NCBI RefSeq assembly: GCF_019443085.1 | Contig: NZ_JAHZIL010000003.1 | Coordinates: forward strand, 1,860,001-1,924,000 | DNA length: 64,000 bases | Source: Marinobacter sp. F4218 | Lineage (GTDB): Bacteria; Pseudomonadota; Gammaproteobacteria; Pseudomonadales; Oleiphilaceae | Reading direction: 5' to 3' | In this document: positions 46,385 to 54,536 of the stretch, piece after piece | Layout: each line of letters begins with the position of its first letter | How positions within the stretch are numbered: the stretch's first letter is position 1 | Notes under the pieces: model-generated | The model's database searches: none | What the model was told of the DNA's origin: nothing | What the model saw: only the letters and a program-made list of their open reading frames with translations | Translations under genes and position numbers: made by a program

Positions 46385-46939
46385 ATGACCGACAGCCAAC
46401 CCCGCAGTGAGCAGTACAGCCTCAGCATGATGTACGGGACCTACGCCGATATCCTGTTCGTGTTGTTCCCGTTCCTCGTAATCGGTATGCAGCGGCTCTG
46501 GGAGGGCCGACTATACGAAACCCTGATGCGTCCGGACCTGAGCATTGCCGCGGCCATCCTGGCTGGCCTGGCGATTGGCAAGTTCGTGCTCGGGCTGGTG
46601 ACCAACCGGGACCTGGGTCGTTACAAGGAACGGATCGTCTTCTTCATTGCCCTCACCCTGTTTCTGGTGCTGGGGCCGTCGATTATCCTCATACTGAGCA
46701 TCATCGGCAGTGCCGAGGTTCCGGGCTTTGTCGCCTTCGTCCAGCCCATTCTGCTGATCATTGCCATCTCCCTGTATTCGACGGCAGTGAGCATCAGTAA
46801 CATTCTTATCCGCTCCGGTGCCGAAGAGCTGGTGTCCGAAGCTGGCGTGAGTGACCCGGCGTCGGCCTCCGGGCGAGCGTCGGCCCCGCGTCCCGCGCCG
46901 CTGGATCTGCCGAGGCGAACGGGTAATGATTCCCTGTGA
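46385..46939 (+). CDS. hypothetical membrane protein
   Basis: This 184-residue protein has four predicted transmembrane helices (about residues 22-38, 53-70, 83-107 and 113-138). It ends in a soluble tail rich in Ala, Pro and Ser. No family is recognised. It lies 34 bases after the hybrid kinase and 48 bases before the response regulator, so it is probably part of the same transcription unit. Confidence 0.65.
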   Translation: MTDSQPRSEQYSLSMMYGTYADILFVLFPFLVIGMQRLWEGRLYETLMRPDLSIAAAILAGLAIGKFVLGLVTNRDLGRYKERIVFFIALTLFLVLGPSIILILSIIGSAEVPGFVAFVQPILLIIAISLYSTAVSISNILIRSGAEELVSEAGVSDPASASGRASAPRPAPLDLPRRTGNDSL

Positions 46940-46987
46940 GAGTACTGAGACAATGTCCGGATGCAAGAGTAAGACAGGAGACAATCA

Positions 46988-47401
46988 ATGAGTGACCTCA
47001 GGGTTCTGGTAGTGGAAGACGAGCCGGTCATGAGGGAAAGACTGATCGAGATGCTGTACCGGGCCGGTGCAACTCAGGTGTCCGAATGTGTGGATGCGGC
47101 GGCGGCCAGGGCCGCATTTGCCGACCAGGAGTTCCAGATTATTCTGCTGGACCTGGGCTTGCCGGATGGCGATGGCCACGAACTGATGCAGGAATTCAAA
47201 AAGATCCGGGCAGAACAGCACATTGTTCTGGTCACGGCGGACGACTCCATCGACAGCATTCAGCGCGCGATCAGTGCCGGCGCCAACGGCTATGTTGTCA
47301 AACCCTATTCCCAGGAAAAGATCCACGACGTGGTCAACAACTACGCCATGGTCCATGGCGGTGATATGGCCATGATGCAGGGCCTGAACCGGCGCCACTG
47401 A
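46988..47401 (+). CDS. single-domain response regulator (CheY-like)
   Basis: This is a 137-residue receiver domain with no output domain. The acidic pocket is VEDEP, the phospho-acceptor is Asp55 (LLDLGLPDGDG), the switch threonine is in LVTADDS, and the lysine is in VVKPYS. It probably takes phosphate from the neighbouring hybrid kinase or its Hpt domain and acts by protein contact. Confidence 0.88.
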   Translation: MSDLRVLVVEDEPVMRERLIEMLYRAGATQVSECVDAAAARAAFADQEFQIILLDLGLPDGDGHELMQEFKKIRAEQHIVLVTADDSIDSIQRAISAGANGYVVKPYSQEKIHDVVNNYAMVHGGDMAMMQGLNRRH

Positions 47402-47444
47402 CCGGTTCGGGCCTGTCCGGCATGGCCGGAAACATGGACGGGCG

Positions 47445-47717
47445 TCAGGCAACCTGACGCGCGATCCAGGAGTTGTAACGGTTCGCGAGGGCCCGGACAT
47501 ATCGGGCCTCCGCGCCATCCAGGTTGCCCAGCACACCTTTGAAGATCCAGCCCCGTTCATAGAGCCCGAGCACCCGCTGCTCGTCATCCAGGTTGACGCG
47601 CTGGTTCAGTTTCCTGCAAATCGCATCCAGCAGCGGCAGCTTTTCGGGACGCTTGAGCGGGCCCTGGCGACCGGGGATGGGCTGGTTTGCTGCTCGTGTT
47701 GTCGGATGTCTCTTCAT
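47445..47717 (-). CDS. small hypothetical protein behind a structured leader
   Basis: This uncharacterised protein of 90 residues has a basic N-terminus and the segment LDDEQRVLGLYERGWIFKGVLGNLDG. No signal peptide or membrane segment is present. GGAGAAC precedes the ATG at 47717. A terminator hairpin ending 25-35 bases upstream, with a 29-codon reading frame before it, suggests regulation by attenuation. Confidence 0.6.
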   Translation of the reverse strand: MKRHPTTRAANQPIPGRQGPLKRPEKLPLLDAICRKLNQRVNLDDEQRVLGLYERGWIFKGVLGNLDGAEARYVRALANRYNSWIARQVA

Positions 47718-47741
47718 GATGTTCTCCTTATCGTTTTGCGG

Positions 47742-47782
47742 CTGCAAAAACAAAAACCCCGGAGCCTGGGCAACCGGGGTTT
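47742..47782 (-). terminator. intrinsic terminator in the leader of the gene at 47445
   Basis: On the minus strand AAACCCCGG (47782-47774) pairs with CCGGGGTTT (47762-47754), followed by a TTTTTGTTTTTG tail. Because it lies just before a start codon on the same strand, it looks like an attenuator. An upstream ACCGGG could pair with its 5' arm as an antiterminator. Confidence 0.65.
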
Positions 47783-47836
47783 GGCGGAGAAGCTGACCCG
47801 GTCGCTGCTATGGCTCCCGGGACTGACCGAAAGCCG

Positions 47837-47926
47837 TTAGATATCTTTCACCATGGCGCGCGCAGATTGCGCGGAACGGCAATCCGGGACGGTGTTGAAT
47901 CGGGACTGTGAGATTATTCCGGTCAT
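47837..47926 (-). CDS. possible 29-residue leader peptide
   Basis: A short frame, starting MTGIISQSRFNTV and ending ARAMVKDI, lies on the minus strand between a weak AGAG site and the terminator at 47742-47782. It has no run of a single amino acid of the kind seen in classical amino-acid attenuators. Support is positional only. Confidence 0.3.
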   Translation of the reverse strand: MTGIISQSRFNTVPDCRSAQSARAMVKDI

Positions 47927-48076
47927 AACGGCTCTTTCAGGGTTCGGTTCAGGATCAGTGTATCGGTTGTCTGGCGGTTTGCAAGCGTCCGAAGGCTTCG
48001 GCAAACCCGTACAGACGGCCTTGCCCGGAGCACGCATACTTCGCCATGTCACGTGTTTTTACGTTGTGCAATCCAT

Positions 48077-48145
48077 GACTTCTGCCGCGCCAGAAGTCGA
48101 ATGGATCTCTCCTTTCTACGCAGCCCGCTGGGCTGCGTTTTTTTT
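48077..48145 (+). ncRNA. candidate small RNA 3' end: two hairpins and a strong terminator
   Basis: GACTTCTG (48077-48084) pairs perfectly with CAGAAGTC (48091-48098). After a 20-base linker containing ATGGATC, CGCAGCCC (48119-48126) pairs with GGGCTGCG (48130-48137), followed by eight T residues. No coding sequence on the plus strand explains this terminator, since the nearest upstream plus-strand gene ends at 47401. The 5' end and promoter are not defined. Confidence 0.45.
48119..48145 (+). terminator. strong intrinsic terminator
   Basis: An 8-bp GC stem with a three-base loop is followed by eight T residues. It ends the candidate small RNA described at 48077. Confidence 0.8.
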
Positions 48146-48262
48146 GGGTAGTGGAAAGCTCGTAGCCACTACTTCGTACAGATCTTCTGCGTCATTTTGG
48201 CGATAATTCGCACACTAACTTATCGTTGAAGTCACCAGACACAGAGGTTGAAACCTAAGTAA

Positions 48263-48502
48263 ATGGCCGATAAAGCCGGATCTGTCCGCAAGAAATTCCA
48301 TTCCCACATCGTAATTGAAACCGTTCTGGTCGTCGCCCTGGCGCTCTACATGCTGATTGCACGACACCAGGCTGTGGGCGAGGATCTTGTCTTCACCGTT
48401 GCCGGCGCAGGACTGATGGCGCTGGTCACCTATTGGACGTTGAACACGCTGAGGGATGGTCTGGAAGTGATCGCTATGCGGTCTCGCCGTTCCAGGGCCT
48501 GA
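48263..48502 (+). CDS. small hypothetical membrane protein
   Basis: This 79-residue protein has two hydrophobic segments (about residues 17-35 and 45-62) and basic ends (KAGSVRKKFH and MRSRRSRA). The topology suggests a two-helix inner-membrane protein with both termini in the cytoplasm. No family is recognised. Its 3' end overlaps the opposing exonuclease gene by 29 bases. Confidence 0.6.
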   Translation: MADKAGSVRKKFHSHIVIETVLVVALALYMLIARHQAVGEDLVFTVAGAGLMALVTYWTLNTLRDGLEVIAMRSRRSRA

Positions 48503-48983
48503 TTTTTTCCCAGGTCTTGTGAAGAATCAGGGCGTCATTGGCCGCCCGGTGCACCGGTAATCCGAGTTCCGAGATCACCTGCTGGCGAACGCCGGACCAT
48601 TCCCGGACCTGCGGTGTGTCCAGCAGCATGGAAATGGACTCAAGCTGGAAATTTGGCCGAACCCGGGCTGCCCGGTACAGGCGGTGGAGCCAGAAACTGT
48701 CAAAGGTCCAGGCGTCGCAAAAGACCTGTCCCGGCAGTATTTCGTTCAGATGGAGCGCCACTTCCCGCACGGATGAGCCTTCCGCTTCCAGCGTCGCCCG
48801 GGAAATCCCGTGGATGCGTTCGGCGCTCTCTGACCAATCCTGCCAGAGGACGTGGGGTGCAATGAGCCAGCTGTGCAGCGTACCATCCGGCATGCAGATG
48901 CCCACCTCGATCGGGTAGCTCGCAATCAGGTCGAGGCTTGAGGCCTCAAAATCAATGAACGCCGGGCGGATGTCAGTGGTCAT
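48474..48983 (-). CDS. 3'-5' exonuclease, DnaQ/RNase T-like (DEDD)
   Basis: This 169-residue nuclease has the DEDDh active site. Exo I is FIDFEASSLD, Exo II lies around FCDAWTFDSFWL, and Exo III is HRAANDALILH. It consists of the exonuclease domain alone. It could act in RNA or DNA end trimming; the substrate is not clear from sequence. I chose the ATG at 48983 because the protein then starts just before the Exo I strand. Confidence 0.82.
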   Translation of the reverse strand: MTTDIRPAFIDFEASSLDLIASYPIEVGICMPDGTLHSWLIAPHVLWQDWSESAERIHGISRATLEAEGSSVREVALHLNEILPGQVFCDAWTFDSFWLHRLYRAARVRPNFQLESISMLLDTPQVREWSGVRQQVISELGLPVHRAANDALILHKTWEKIRPWNGETA

Positions 48984-49169
48984 TGGCTCAGTGTAGTCGT
49001 TACGTTGTTTTTCGCTGAGTTTACTCGCCCCGATGCCGAGACGCGAACCCAACCTGTGCGTGCACTGTTACAATATGTCCATTCATTGTAAAAGCCCGAT
49101 GACAGCTGTCTGTCTCGGGGGGCGGAAGTAAACCAGTCCGGCCCGCACGACACCATATGGGGATTCCGA

Positions 49170-49835
49170 ATGACTGAAACCGTGGTTGTGATCTATTCCG
49201 GAGGCATGGACTCCTACACCCTGTTGCACCTGGCACGCGACCGCGGCTATCGGGTCCATGCGCTGTCCTTCAATTATGGCCAGCGCCACGTCCGGGAGCT
49301 CGAGTGTGCCGCCTCCGTTTGCCAGTCTCTGGGTATTCCCCACAAGATCATTGATATCCGGGCCATGAGTGAGGTGATGTCGGGCTCGGCACTGACCTCC
49401 GGAATTGAAGTGCCCGAGGGTCACTACGAAGAAGACAGCATGAAGGCCACGGTGGTGCCGAACCGCAACATGATCCTGCTCTCCCTGGCCACCGGCTATG
49501 CCGTAACGGTTGGCGCCGGGGCCGTCTGGTATGGCGCGCATGGAGGCGACCACGCCATCTACCCGGATTGCCGACCGGAATTCGTGCAGAAGATGGACGC
49601 GGTCTGCCGGGTTGCCAATTACGAACCGGTGGGCATCGAGGCACCGTTCATGAACATGGACAAAGGCCGGATTCTGGCCGAGGGCCTCAGGCTGGGGCTG
49701 GATTACGGTCAGACCTGGACCTGCTACAACGGCCGGGAGCGGGCCTGCGGTCGCTGCGGGTCGTGCGTTGAGCGTCTGGAAGCCTTTGCCGCCAATGGCG
49801 TTCAGGATCCGCTTGAATACGAGGTGCGTGCCTGA
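49170..49835 (+). CDS. queC: 7-cyano-7-deazaguanine synthase
   Basis: QueC converts 7-carboxy-7-deazaguanine to preQ0 with ammonia and ATP in queuosine synthesis. The PP-loop SGGMDS lies near residue 11. Zinc-binding cysteines are Cys185, Cys193, Cys196 and Cys199 in [15 protein letters not shown]. The 221-residue length is normal. Its stop overlaps the start of queE (TGATG). The leader contains a GC-rich hairpin (CCCGA at 49095 with TCGGG at 49115), but I could not recognise a preQ1 riboswitch there. Confidence 0.95.
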   Translation: MTETVVVIYSGGMDSYTLLHLARDRGYRVHALSFNYGQRHVRELECAASVCQSLGIPHKIIDIRAMSEVMSGSALTSGIEVPEGHYEEDSMKATVVPNRNMILLSLATGYAVTVGAGAVWYGAHGGDHAIYPDCRPEFVQKMDAVCRVANYEPVGIEAPFMNMDKGRILAEGLRLGLDYGQTWTCYNGRERACGRCGSCVERLEAFAANGVQDPLEYEVRA

Positions 49836-50491
49836 TGTACCGGGTAAAAGAAGCCTTTTACACGCTCCAGGGCGAAGGCGCCCAGGCCGGCCGCGCCGCG
49901 GTGTTCTGCCGGTTCAGCAAATGCAATCTGTGGACCGGCCGGGAAAAGGACCGGGCGGCGGCGGTCTGTAATTTCTGTGACACCGATTTCGTGGGTACCG
50001 ATGGCCAGAATGGCGGTCAGTTCGAGTCGCCTGAAGCGCTGGCCGCGCACCTCCGCGGTCTTTGGCCGGATGCACCCGGGAACCCCTACGTGGTCTGCAC
50101 CGGCGGTGAACCGCTGCTGCAGCTGGACGAACCCCTGATTGATGCCCTGCACCGGGCGGGTTTCGAGGTGGGGGTGGAAACCAACGGCACTCTGCCGGTG
50201 CCCAAGGGCATTGACTGGTTGTGTGTCAGTCCCAAGGCCGATGCCACCGTTGTGGTGGTCGCATGCGACGAACTCAAACTGGTGTACCCGCAGCCCCTGG
50301 CGATGCCGGAGCGTTTCCGGCACATTCGCGCCGGCCATTATTTTCTCTCGCCGATGGCGTCACCGGCGGTCCCCGAGGACGGCCCGGATCCTGTCAAGCA
50401 GAGCAATACCCGCAAGGCCACGGACTATTGTCTGGCCCACCCCGAGTGGCGTCTCACCCTGCAGATGCACAAGATCATCGGCATCGACTGA
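49835..50491 (+). CDS. queE: 7-carboxy-7-deazaguanine synthase (radical SAM)
   Basis: QueE rearranges 6-carboxytetrahydropterin to 7-carboxy-7-deazaguanine, the step before QueC. The iron-sulfur cluster motif is CX14CX2C, starting in SKCNLWTG and ending in VCNFCDTDF. This spaced form marks the QueE group instead of the standard CX3CX2C. The SAM-binding glycines are in VCTGGEPLLQ. The 218-residue length fits the family. It is translationally coupled to queC. Confidence 0.95.
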   Translation: MYRVKEAFYTLQGEGAQAGRAAVFCRFSKCNLWTGREKDRAAAVCNFCDTDFVGTDGQNGGQFESPEALAAHLRGLWPDAPGNPYVVCTGGEPLLQLDEPLIDALHRAGFEVGVETNGTLPVPKGIDWLCVSPKADATVVVVACDELKLVYPQPLAMPERFRHIRAGHYFLSPMASPAVPEDGPDPVKQSNTRKATDYCLAHPEWRLTLQMHKIIGID

Positions 50492-51562
50492 TCAGACCGT
50501 TGCAGTGAGCATGGATTTGGCCGCTATTCCCTGTGGCCGCCGCGTGTGGTTTCGATACTGGCTCGGGCTGGTTCCGGTCCAGCGTTTGAAGGCGCGGGTA
50601 AAATTCGCTGCATCGGCGTAGCCAAGGGCGTCGGCAATCTGGCTCAGGTTCATGCCGGTATTGGTGAGCAACTCGCCTGCCCGCTCCAGGCGAACCCGGT
50701 CCACCAGGGCCTGGAAACTGGCCTCCTCCTCCTGCAGCCGGCGTTTCAGTGTGCGTTCGGAGACAAACAGGGTGGCTGCTACGCGCGCCAGTTTGGGCGG
50801 GAAGGGATGGCTGGTTTCGATCACCCGCCGGACCCGACAGGCAAAGCCCGCATCTTCGGTTAATTGCCGCAGCGCTTCCTCGCACTGGCTCCGCGAGGTC
50901 GCGGCGAGCTGCTCGTCGCTGAAGCGGATCGGCAGGTCCAACTGGGACACCGGGATCACCAGTGCATCCTCGGTCGCGCCGTATTCCACCGGTACCGGCA
51001 TTAGTTGTCGGAACCGGTGAAAGTAGGCGGGTTCGGGCCCCCGTCGCAGAACCCGTGATCCCTCCACAATGGCGCCCGTCAGTTGCGCCCCCATGAAAAT
51101 ACAGCCAAACAGCATGGCATCCATGATGAAGCCCTGAAGCGGACCCAGGTCCATGTCGCAGGCGACGGTGTACCAGGCGTTGCTGCCACCCCGGCGTTTG
51201 GTGACATGGAGGTGTGGTGCCCGCAGGGTCAGGTAGCGGGTCATCAGCTCCAGAGCTTCTTCCAGGGTACGGCTGCTCATGACTGCGGTGCCCAGCGCCC
51301 CATGCAGCGGCATTTTCAGTTCCCGCGCCAGCATGATGCCGAGGCCCGGTTCGCCGCTTTCGATGATGGCCCGGGTAACGAACTCGCTCGCCTGGGACTG
51401 GCTGACACGAAGATCGGTGGAATTGAGCCGGAGCGGGTCAAGGCCAACCCGGAGCAGAAGGTCCCGTTCATCGACACCGATGGTATGCAGCAGTTCGGCC
51501 AGGAGGTGCAGGTAGATGGCCGGCATGCCCAGGTCTTGTGCATTTGAGGCTGAGGCGCGCAT
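50492..51562 (-). CDS. AraC family transcriptional regulator (OruR/ArgR-like architecture)
   Basis: This 356-residue regulator has an N-terminal arabinose-binding-like domain of the PF12625 type (about residues 20-210, with GLGIMLARELKMPLHGALG). It ends in two helix-turn-helix motifs, with SERTLKRRLQEEEASFQALV and IADALGYADAANFTRAFKRW. The second helix-turn-helix is well conserved. A lipase-like hydrolase gene lies just upstream on the same strand and is a possible target, as is often seen with this architecture. The queE gene is convergent. Confidence 0.9.
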   Translation of the reverse strand: MRASASNAQDLGMPAIYLHLLAELLHTIGVDERDLLLRVGLDPLRLNSTDLRVSQSQASEFVTRAIIESGEPGLGIMLARELKMPLHGALGTAVMSSRTLEEALELMTRYLTLRAPHLHVTKRRGGSNAWYTVACDMDLGPLQGFIMDAMLFGCIFMGAQLTGAIVEGSRVLRRGPEPAYFHRFRQLMPVPVEYGATEDALVIPVSQLDLPIRFSDEQLAATSRSQCEEALRQLTEDAGFACRVRRVIETSHPFPPKLARVAATLFVSERTLKRRLQEEEASFQALVDRVRLERAGELLTNTGMNLSQIADALGYADAANFTRAFKRWTGTSPSQYRNHTRRPQGIAAKSMLTATV

Positions 51563-51669
51563 GGGGTTTCCTCGTTTGTTTCTGTTCTTGTTATGTAAGG
51601 GATTTTCTAGTGCTATCGATTATGACCTGTTGGGGAGTCTGCCCCCATGACTCCAATGACGGGTGAGTG

Positions 51670-51699
51670 GGCCGGATGGGCCAATTGGCCCATCCGGCC
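51670..51699. repeat. 30-bp perfect palindrome
   Basis: Two 15-base arms meet without a spacer: GGCCGGATGGGCCAA at 51670-51684 and its exact reverse complement at 51685-51699. It lies between the hydrolase stop and the AraC start on the minus strand. It may be a terminator without a T run or an operator for the AraC gene. A second GC hairpin, CCGGGG/CCCCGG (51721-51739), lies between it and the hydrolase stop. Confidence 0.75.
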
Positions 51700-51741
51700 A
51701 GGATCCGATGACCAGCCTTACCGGGGGCGCGAGCCCCGGGA

Positions 51742-52644
51742 CTACTGGCTGTGACGCTGGACGAAGTCCTGCAAAACCGCCGCAGAGCGTGCCGGATTTT
51801 CCAGCATGGGAAGATGCCCTACGCCGCGAAAAACGTGAACTTCGGCATGCGGTGTTGCGGTTGCAAACCAGTTTACGCAGCGGGTGGGGGTAATGACGTC
51901 CCGGTCGCCCCACTGTACCTGCAGGGGGGGAGTCGTGGTGCCCAGATAGCGCGCTGGCGCCAGGGCGTCGGTCAGCATGTCACCGAATATATGCCGCAGG
52001 GCGTCGGTACGTTGCAGCAGGTCGGGTCCCAGCAGACCTGTCATGGCCATGCCCGATACGGTGGGCCGGCCACTGCCAACGCTGTTGAACATGCGATAAA
52101 CGCCTTTCCAGTCCTGGGGGATCAGCAGGCTGTCCCGGTCTGACTCGAAGGGCACATCCGGATCTGCGTCGGGGTGCTCCGGGATCCCGGCGCTGTTGAG
52201 CAGGGTCACAGAGCGGGGTGCCGGATCCAGTTTGTGGGCGAGGACAGCGGCAATGGCGCCCCCCATGGAGCTGCCGGCCAGGTGAATGTTGCGGGTCGGG
52301 AAGCTGGCCAGCCAGTCACGCAGCCGAAGTGCCTGGGCTTCGTAGCTGTAACTGGCGTCTGCCTTGTACTCACTTTCGCCGAGGCCCGGCAGGTCTGGAA
52401 CCAGCAAGTGCCAGTGACGGGGCAGACGCTGCAGCCAGAAGCCCCAGTTCTCCTTCATGGCCGCGAAACCGTGGATCAGCACCACAGTTGGCCGATCGGG
52501 ACCGGGCTTGCCTCGCTCCAGGTACACCATCCGGTGGTTGTCCAGCCGGGCTTCACGGCGCCGGGCCTGCAGCAACAGGCGCTGTCCGGTCCTGGCCACG
52601 GGCCATAGGTTGGGGGCAGGGATTCTCATGTGCGTACGCGTCAC
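51742..52644 (-). CDS. alpha/beta-hydrolase, lipase-like
   Basis: This 300-residue enzyme has the alpha/beta-hydrolase fold. It shows HGFAAMKENW (oxyanion loop), VPDLPGLGES, the nucleophile elbow GSSMGG, the acid in VQWGDRDVITP and the histidine in VGHLPMLENP. The pattern resembles cold-active lipases of family V. A signal peptide is not obvious. The GTG at 52644 and the ATG at 52629 are both possible starts; neither has a strong ribosome site. An AraC-type regulator gene follows on the same strand. Confidence 0.83.
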   Translation of the reverse strand: MTRTHMRIPAPNLWPVARTGQRLLLQARRREARLDNHRMVYLERGKPGPDRPTVVLIHGFAAMKENWGFWLQRLPRHWHLLVPDLPGLGESEYKADASYSYEAQALRLRDWLASFPTRNIHLAGSSMGGAIAAVLAHKLDPAPRSVTLLNSAGIPEHPDADPDVPFESDRDSLLIPQDWKGVYRMFNSVGSGRPTVSGMAMTGLLGPDLLQRTDALRHIFGDMLTDALAPARYLGTTTPPLQVQWGDRDVITPTRCVNWFATATPHAEVHVFRGVGHLPMLENPARSAAVLQDFVQRHSQ

Positions 52645-52763
52645 TCTGGCGACAAGATGTCCGATCAGTTTACCGCCCGTGGCCAGGAGCGCGTTGGCCA
52701 GTAAGCCGGAGGTTGGCGGCGGCGAGGCAAAAACAGGACGGGCCCATGGCGCCGGGTGTCCGG

Positions 52764-54527
52764 TCAGTAGCGGACGTCGGTAACCACCGGGTTATGGTCC
52801 GAAGTGCGCCAGGGCAGAGGCTGCACGATGTCCAAGGGGCCCTGGTATCCCAATGCCCGGGGCTCGTCGGCATTGAGCAGCCAGGTGGCAGCCGTCAGGA
52901 TGTGGGGTCGGAGTGAGCTGGATGCCAGGGCATAGTCGAGCGAGCCTTTCTCCCCCTTGTAGCGGTATGTGTAGTGGGGGCAGGCCTCGGGCGTGCAGGG
53001 GTGGTGGTCATGCACCATGCTTGTGAATCCGCCCGCACGGAACGCGTCCAGGGGTGTTTCCCGGGCATAGGCATTAAGGTCGCCGGTAATCAGGGTGCCC
53101 GCCAGATCCGGCGGCGCGGGCAGCGAGGCCAGCCAGTCAAGAATGGCCCTGGCCGAGCCGGTCCGACGGCTGGCGTAGCAACCTTCGCCATTGTTCTGGT
53201 CGCGGTCGGCGCCGGTGGCGTTGCGGCAGGACTTGGATTTCAGGTGAACGACCACAACTCGCACGGCGTCCCCGCCTTCCCGGGCCTGAAAGGCCTGGCT
53301 CAGGGGTGGTCTGCCACGACGCTGGAAAGGGCCGCTTGTCAGCCTAGCGGGGGTGCCGGTGACGTCCACCCTGTCTGTGCGGTAGAGCAGGACCGTCCGG
53401 ATCTCATCCGACCCGTCGGCACCCGGGGTCTCGACAACGCGCCAGTTCGGTCCCAGGGCACGGGCGAGGTTGGCCACGGCACTGTCCGGCCCGTAGCCGT
53501 CATTCTCAATTTCGGTCAGGGCCAGGATATCCGGATTCGGAGCCTGCAGGGCAGCCAGCAGACGCCGGTGCTGGTCCTGATAGTTGGTCCGGGTTTTTGC
53601 CCCGCGTGGCGTTGGATACCCCTGGCCCCGGCCATCACCGTTGAAGTAATTGGCCAGGTTCATGGTCATGATGCGGATGTGCGGTTCGGTCGGCCGGGAA
53701 GGCGGAGGCTGTCTCGGGTTGACCTGCTCAAACACCGGGGGAGGTTCGGGTTGGAGCCGCCACGTGCCGAAGCGAAAATCCAGGATGCCAATGAGTCCGG
53801 TCACCCGATCCCCGGCACGTACCGTCCGTTCTGGCGAAAGGCCACCGGGCGGCCAGGGAACGGGGCGGGGATTCGTCTGCAGGCGACCGTCGTCCAGCAG
53901 CACACGCTGGTCCCGGTTTCGCTCCGCAGTGCGCACGGCAGACGGTCCGGGCGGCAAGTATTCGGTGGCCCCCACCTGGTCGGTCGGAGCCAGGGTTAAT
54001 TCGCCATAACGGCCGAGATTGTAACTGTCGATCACCGTCAGGGGCTGCTCGAAGCGTACCCGCATGTTTTCCAGGGTTTCCGCTGGTGCGGACCAGGGCA
54101 GCCGTACGATCGTGGGGCCTGGCAGAGCTTCCCGCCCGCAAACGGTCATTGCGCCGATGCCGACAAGCTGGGTCAGCCCGTGGTATTCCTTCACCCGGCC
54201 GGTGATTCGCAGGCGATCACCAGGCTCGCCCTCGGACCGACGGGTGTAGACGAACAGCGCTTCGGAAGTCCGCGGGTCATTATCGGTCTGGTGGTCTGCC
54301 TGCTGCAGGTAGAAGCCCTTGAACCCGCCCGGTATGCGGGCGTCCCGGGTCATGATCCCCTCGACGGTTACGGTCTCTCCGACCACCGGTGACTGCGGGC
54401 CAGTGCCCTGTATTCTGGCGATGGTGCTGGCGGGCTGGCCACAGGAGGAGGCCGCCACTCCGGCCTTCGGCAGGAGCAGCAGGGTCAGTATCAAATATCG
54501 AAAAAGGCGTCGGGGGCGGACTGTCAC
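52764..54527 (-). CDS. exported ExeM/NucH-like endonuclease
   Basis: This secreted or periplasmic DNA nuclease has 587 residues. A signal peptide ends near KAGVAA. An OB-fold region (VGETVTVEGIMTRD to LVGIGAM) comes first, and an endonuclease/exonuclease/phosphatase domain covers roughly residues 285-587. Catalytic signatures are MTMNLANYF, ILALTEIENDGYG, LITGDLNAYA and the terminal SDHNPVV. A GTG start is used. It is unlinked to a secretion system here and probably feeds on or clears external DNA. Confidence 0.88.
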   Translation of the reverse strand: MTVRPRRLFRYLILTLLLLPKAGVAASSCGQPASTIARIQGTGPQSPVVGETVTVEGIMTRDARIPGGFKGFYLQQADHQTDNDPRTSEALFVYTRRSEGEPGDRLRITGRVKEYHGLTQLVGIGAMTVCGREALPGPTIVRLPWSAPAETLENMRVRFEQPLTVIDSYNLGRYGELTLAPTDQVGATEYLPPGPSAVRTAERNRDQRVLLDDGRLQTNPRPVPWPPGGLSPERTVRAGDRVTGLIGILDFRFGTWRLQPEPPPVFEQVNPRQPPPSRPTEPHIRIMTMNLANYFNGDGRGQGYPTPRGAKTRTNYQDQHRRLLAALQAPNPDILALTEIENDGYGPDSAVANLARALGPNWRVVETPGADGSDEIRTVLLYRTDRVDVTGTPARLTSGPFQRRGRPPLSQAFQAREGGDAVRVVVVHLKSKSCRNATGADRDQNNGEGCYASRRTGSARAILDWLASLPAPPDLAGTLITGDLNAYARETPLDAFRAGGFTSMVHDHHPCTPEACPHYTYRYKGEKGSLDYALASSSLRPHILTAATWLLNADEPRALGYQGPLDIVQPLPWRTSDHNPVVTDVRY

Positions 54528-54536
54528 TCCGGCAGT

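Larger units (their letters stand above)
47718..48262. other. 545-bp mostly noncoding region
   Basis: The left part is a leader for the minus-strand gene at 47445, with a short reading frame and a terminator. The right part holds a plus-strand pair of hairpins ending in a terminator at 48145, a possible small RNA. From 48146 to 48262 I see only the upstream region of the gene at 48263. Confidence 0.5.

Noticed and set aside
48984..49169. Possible preQ1 riboswitch before queC
   Set aside because: The leader has a GC hairpin, but I could not find the preQ1 loop and A-rich tail, so it is not called.
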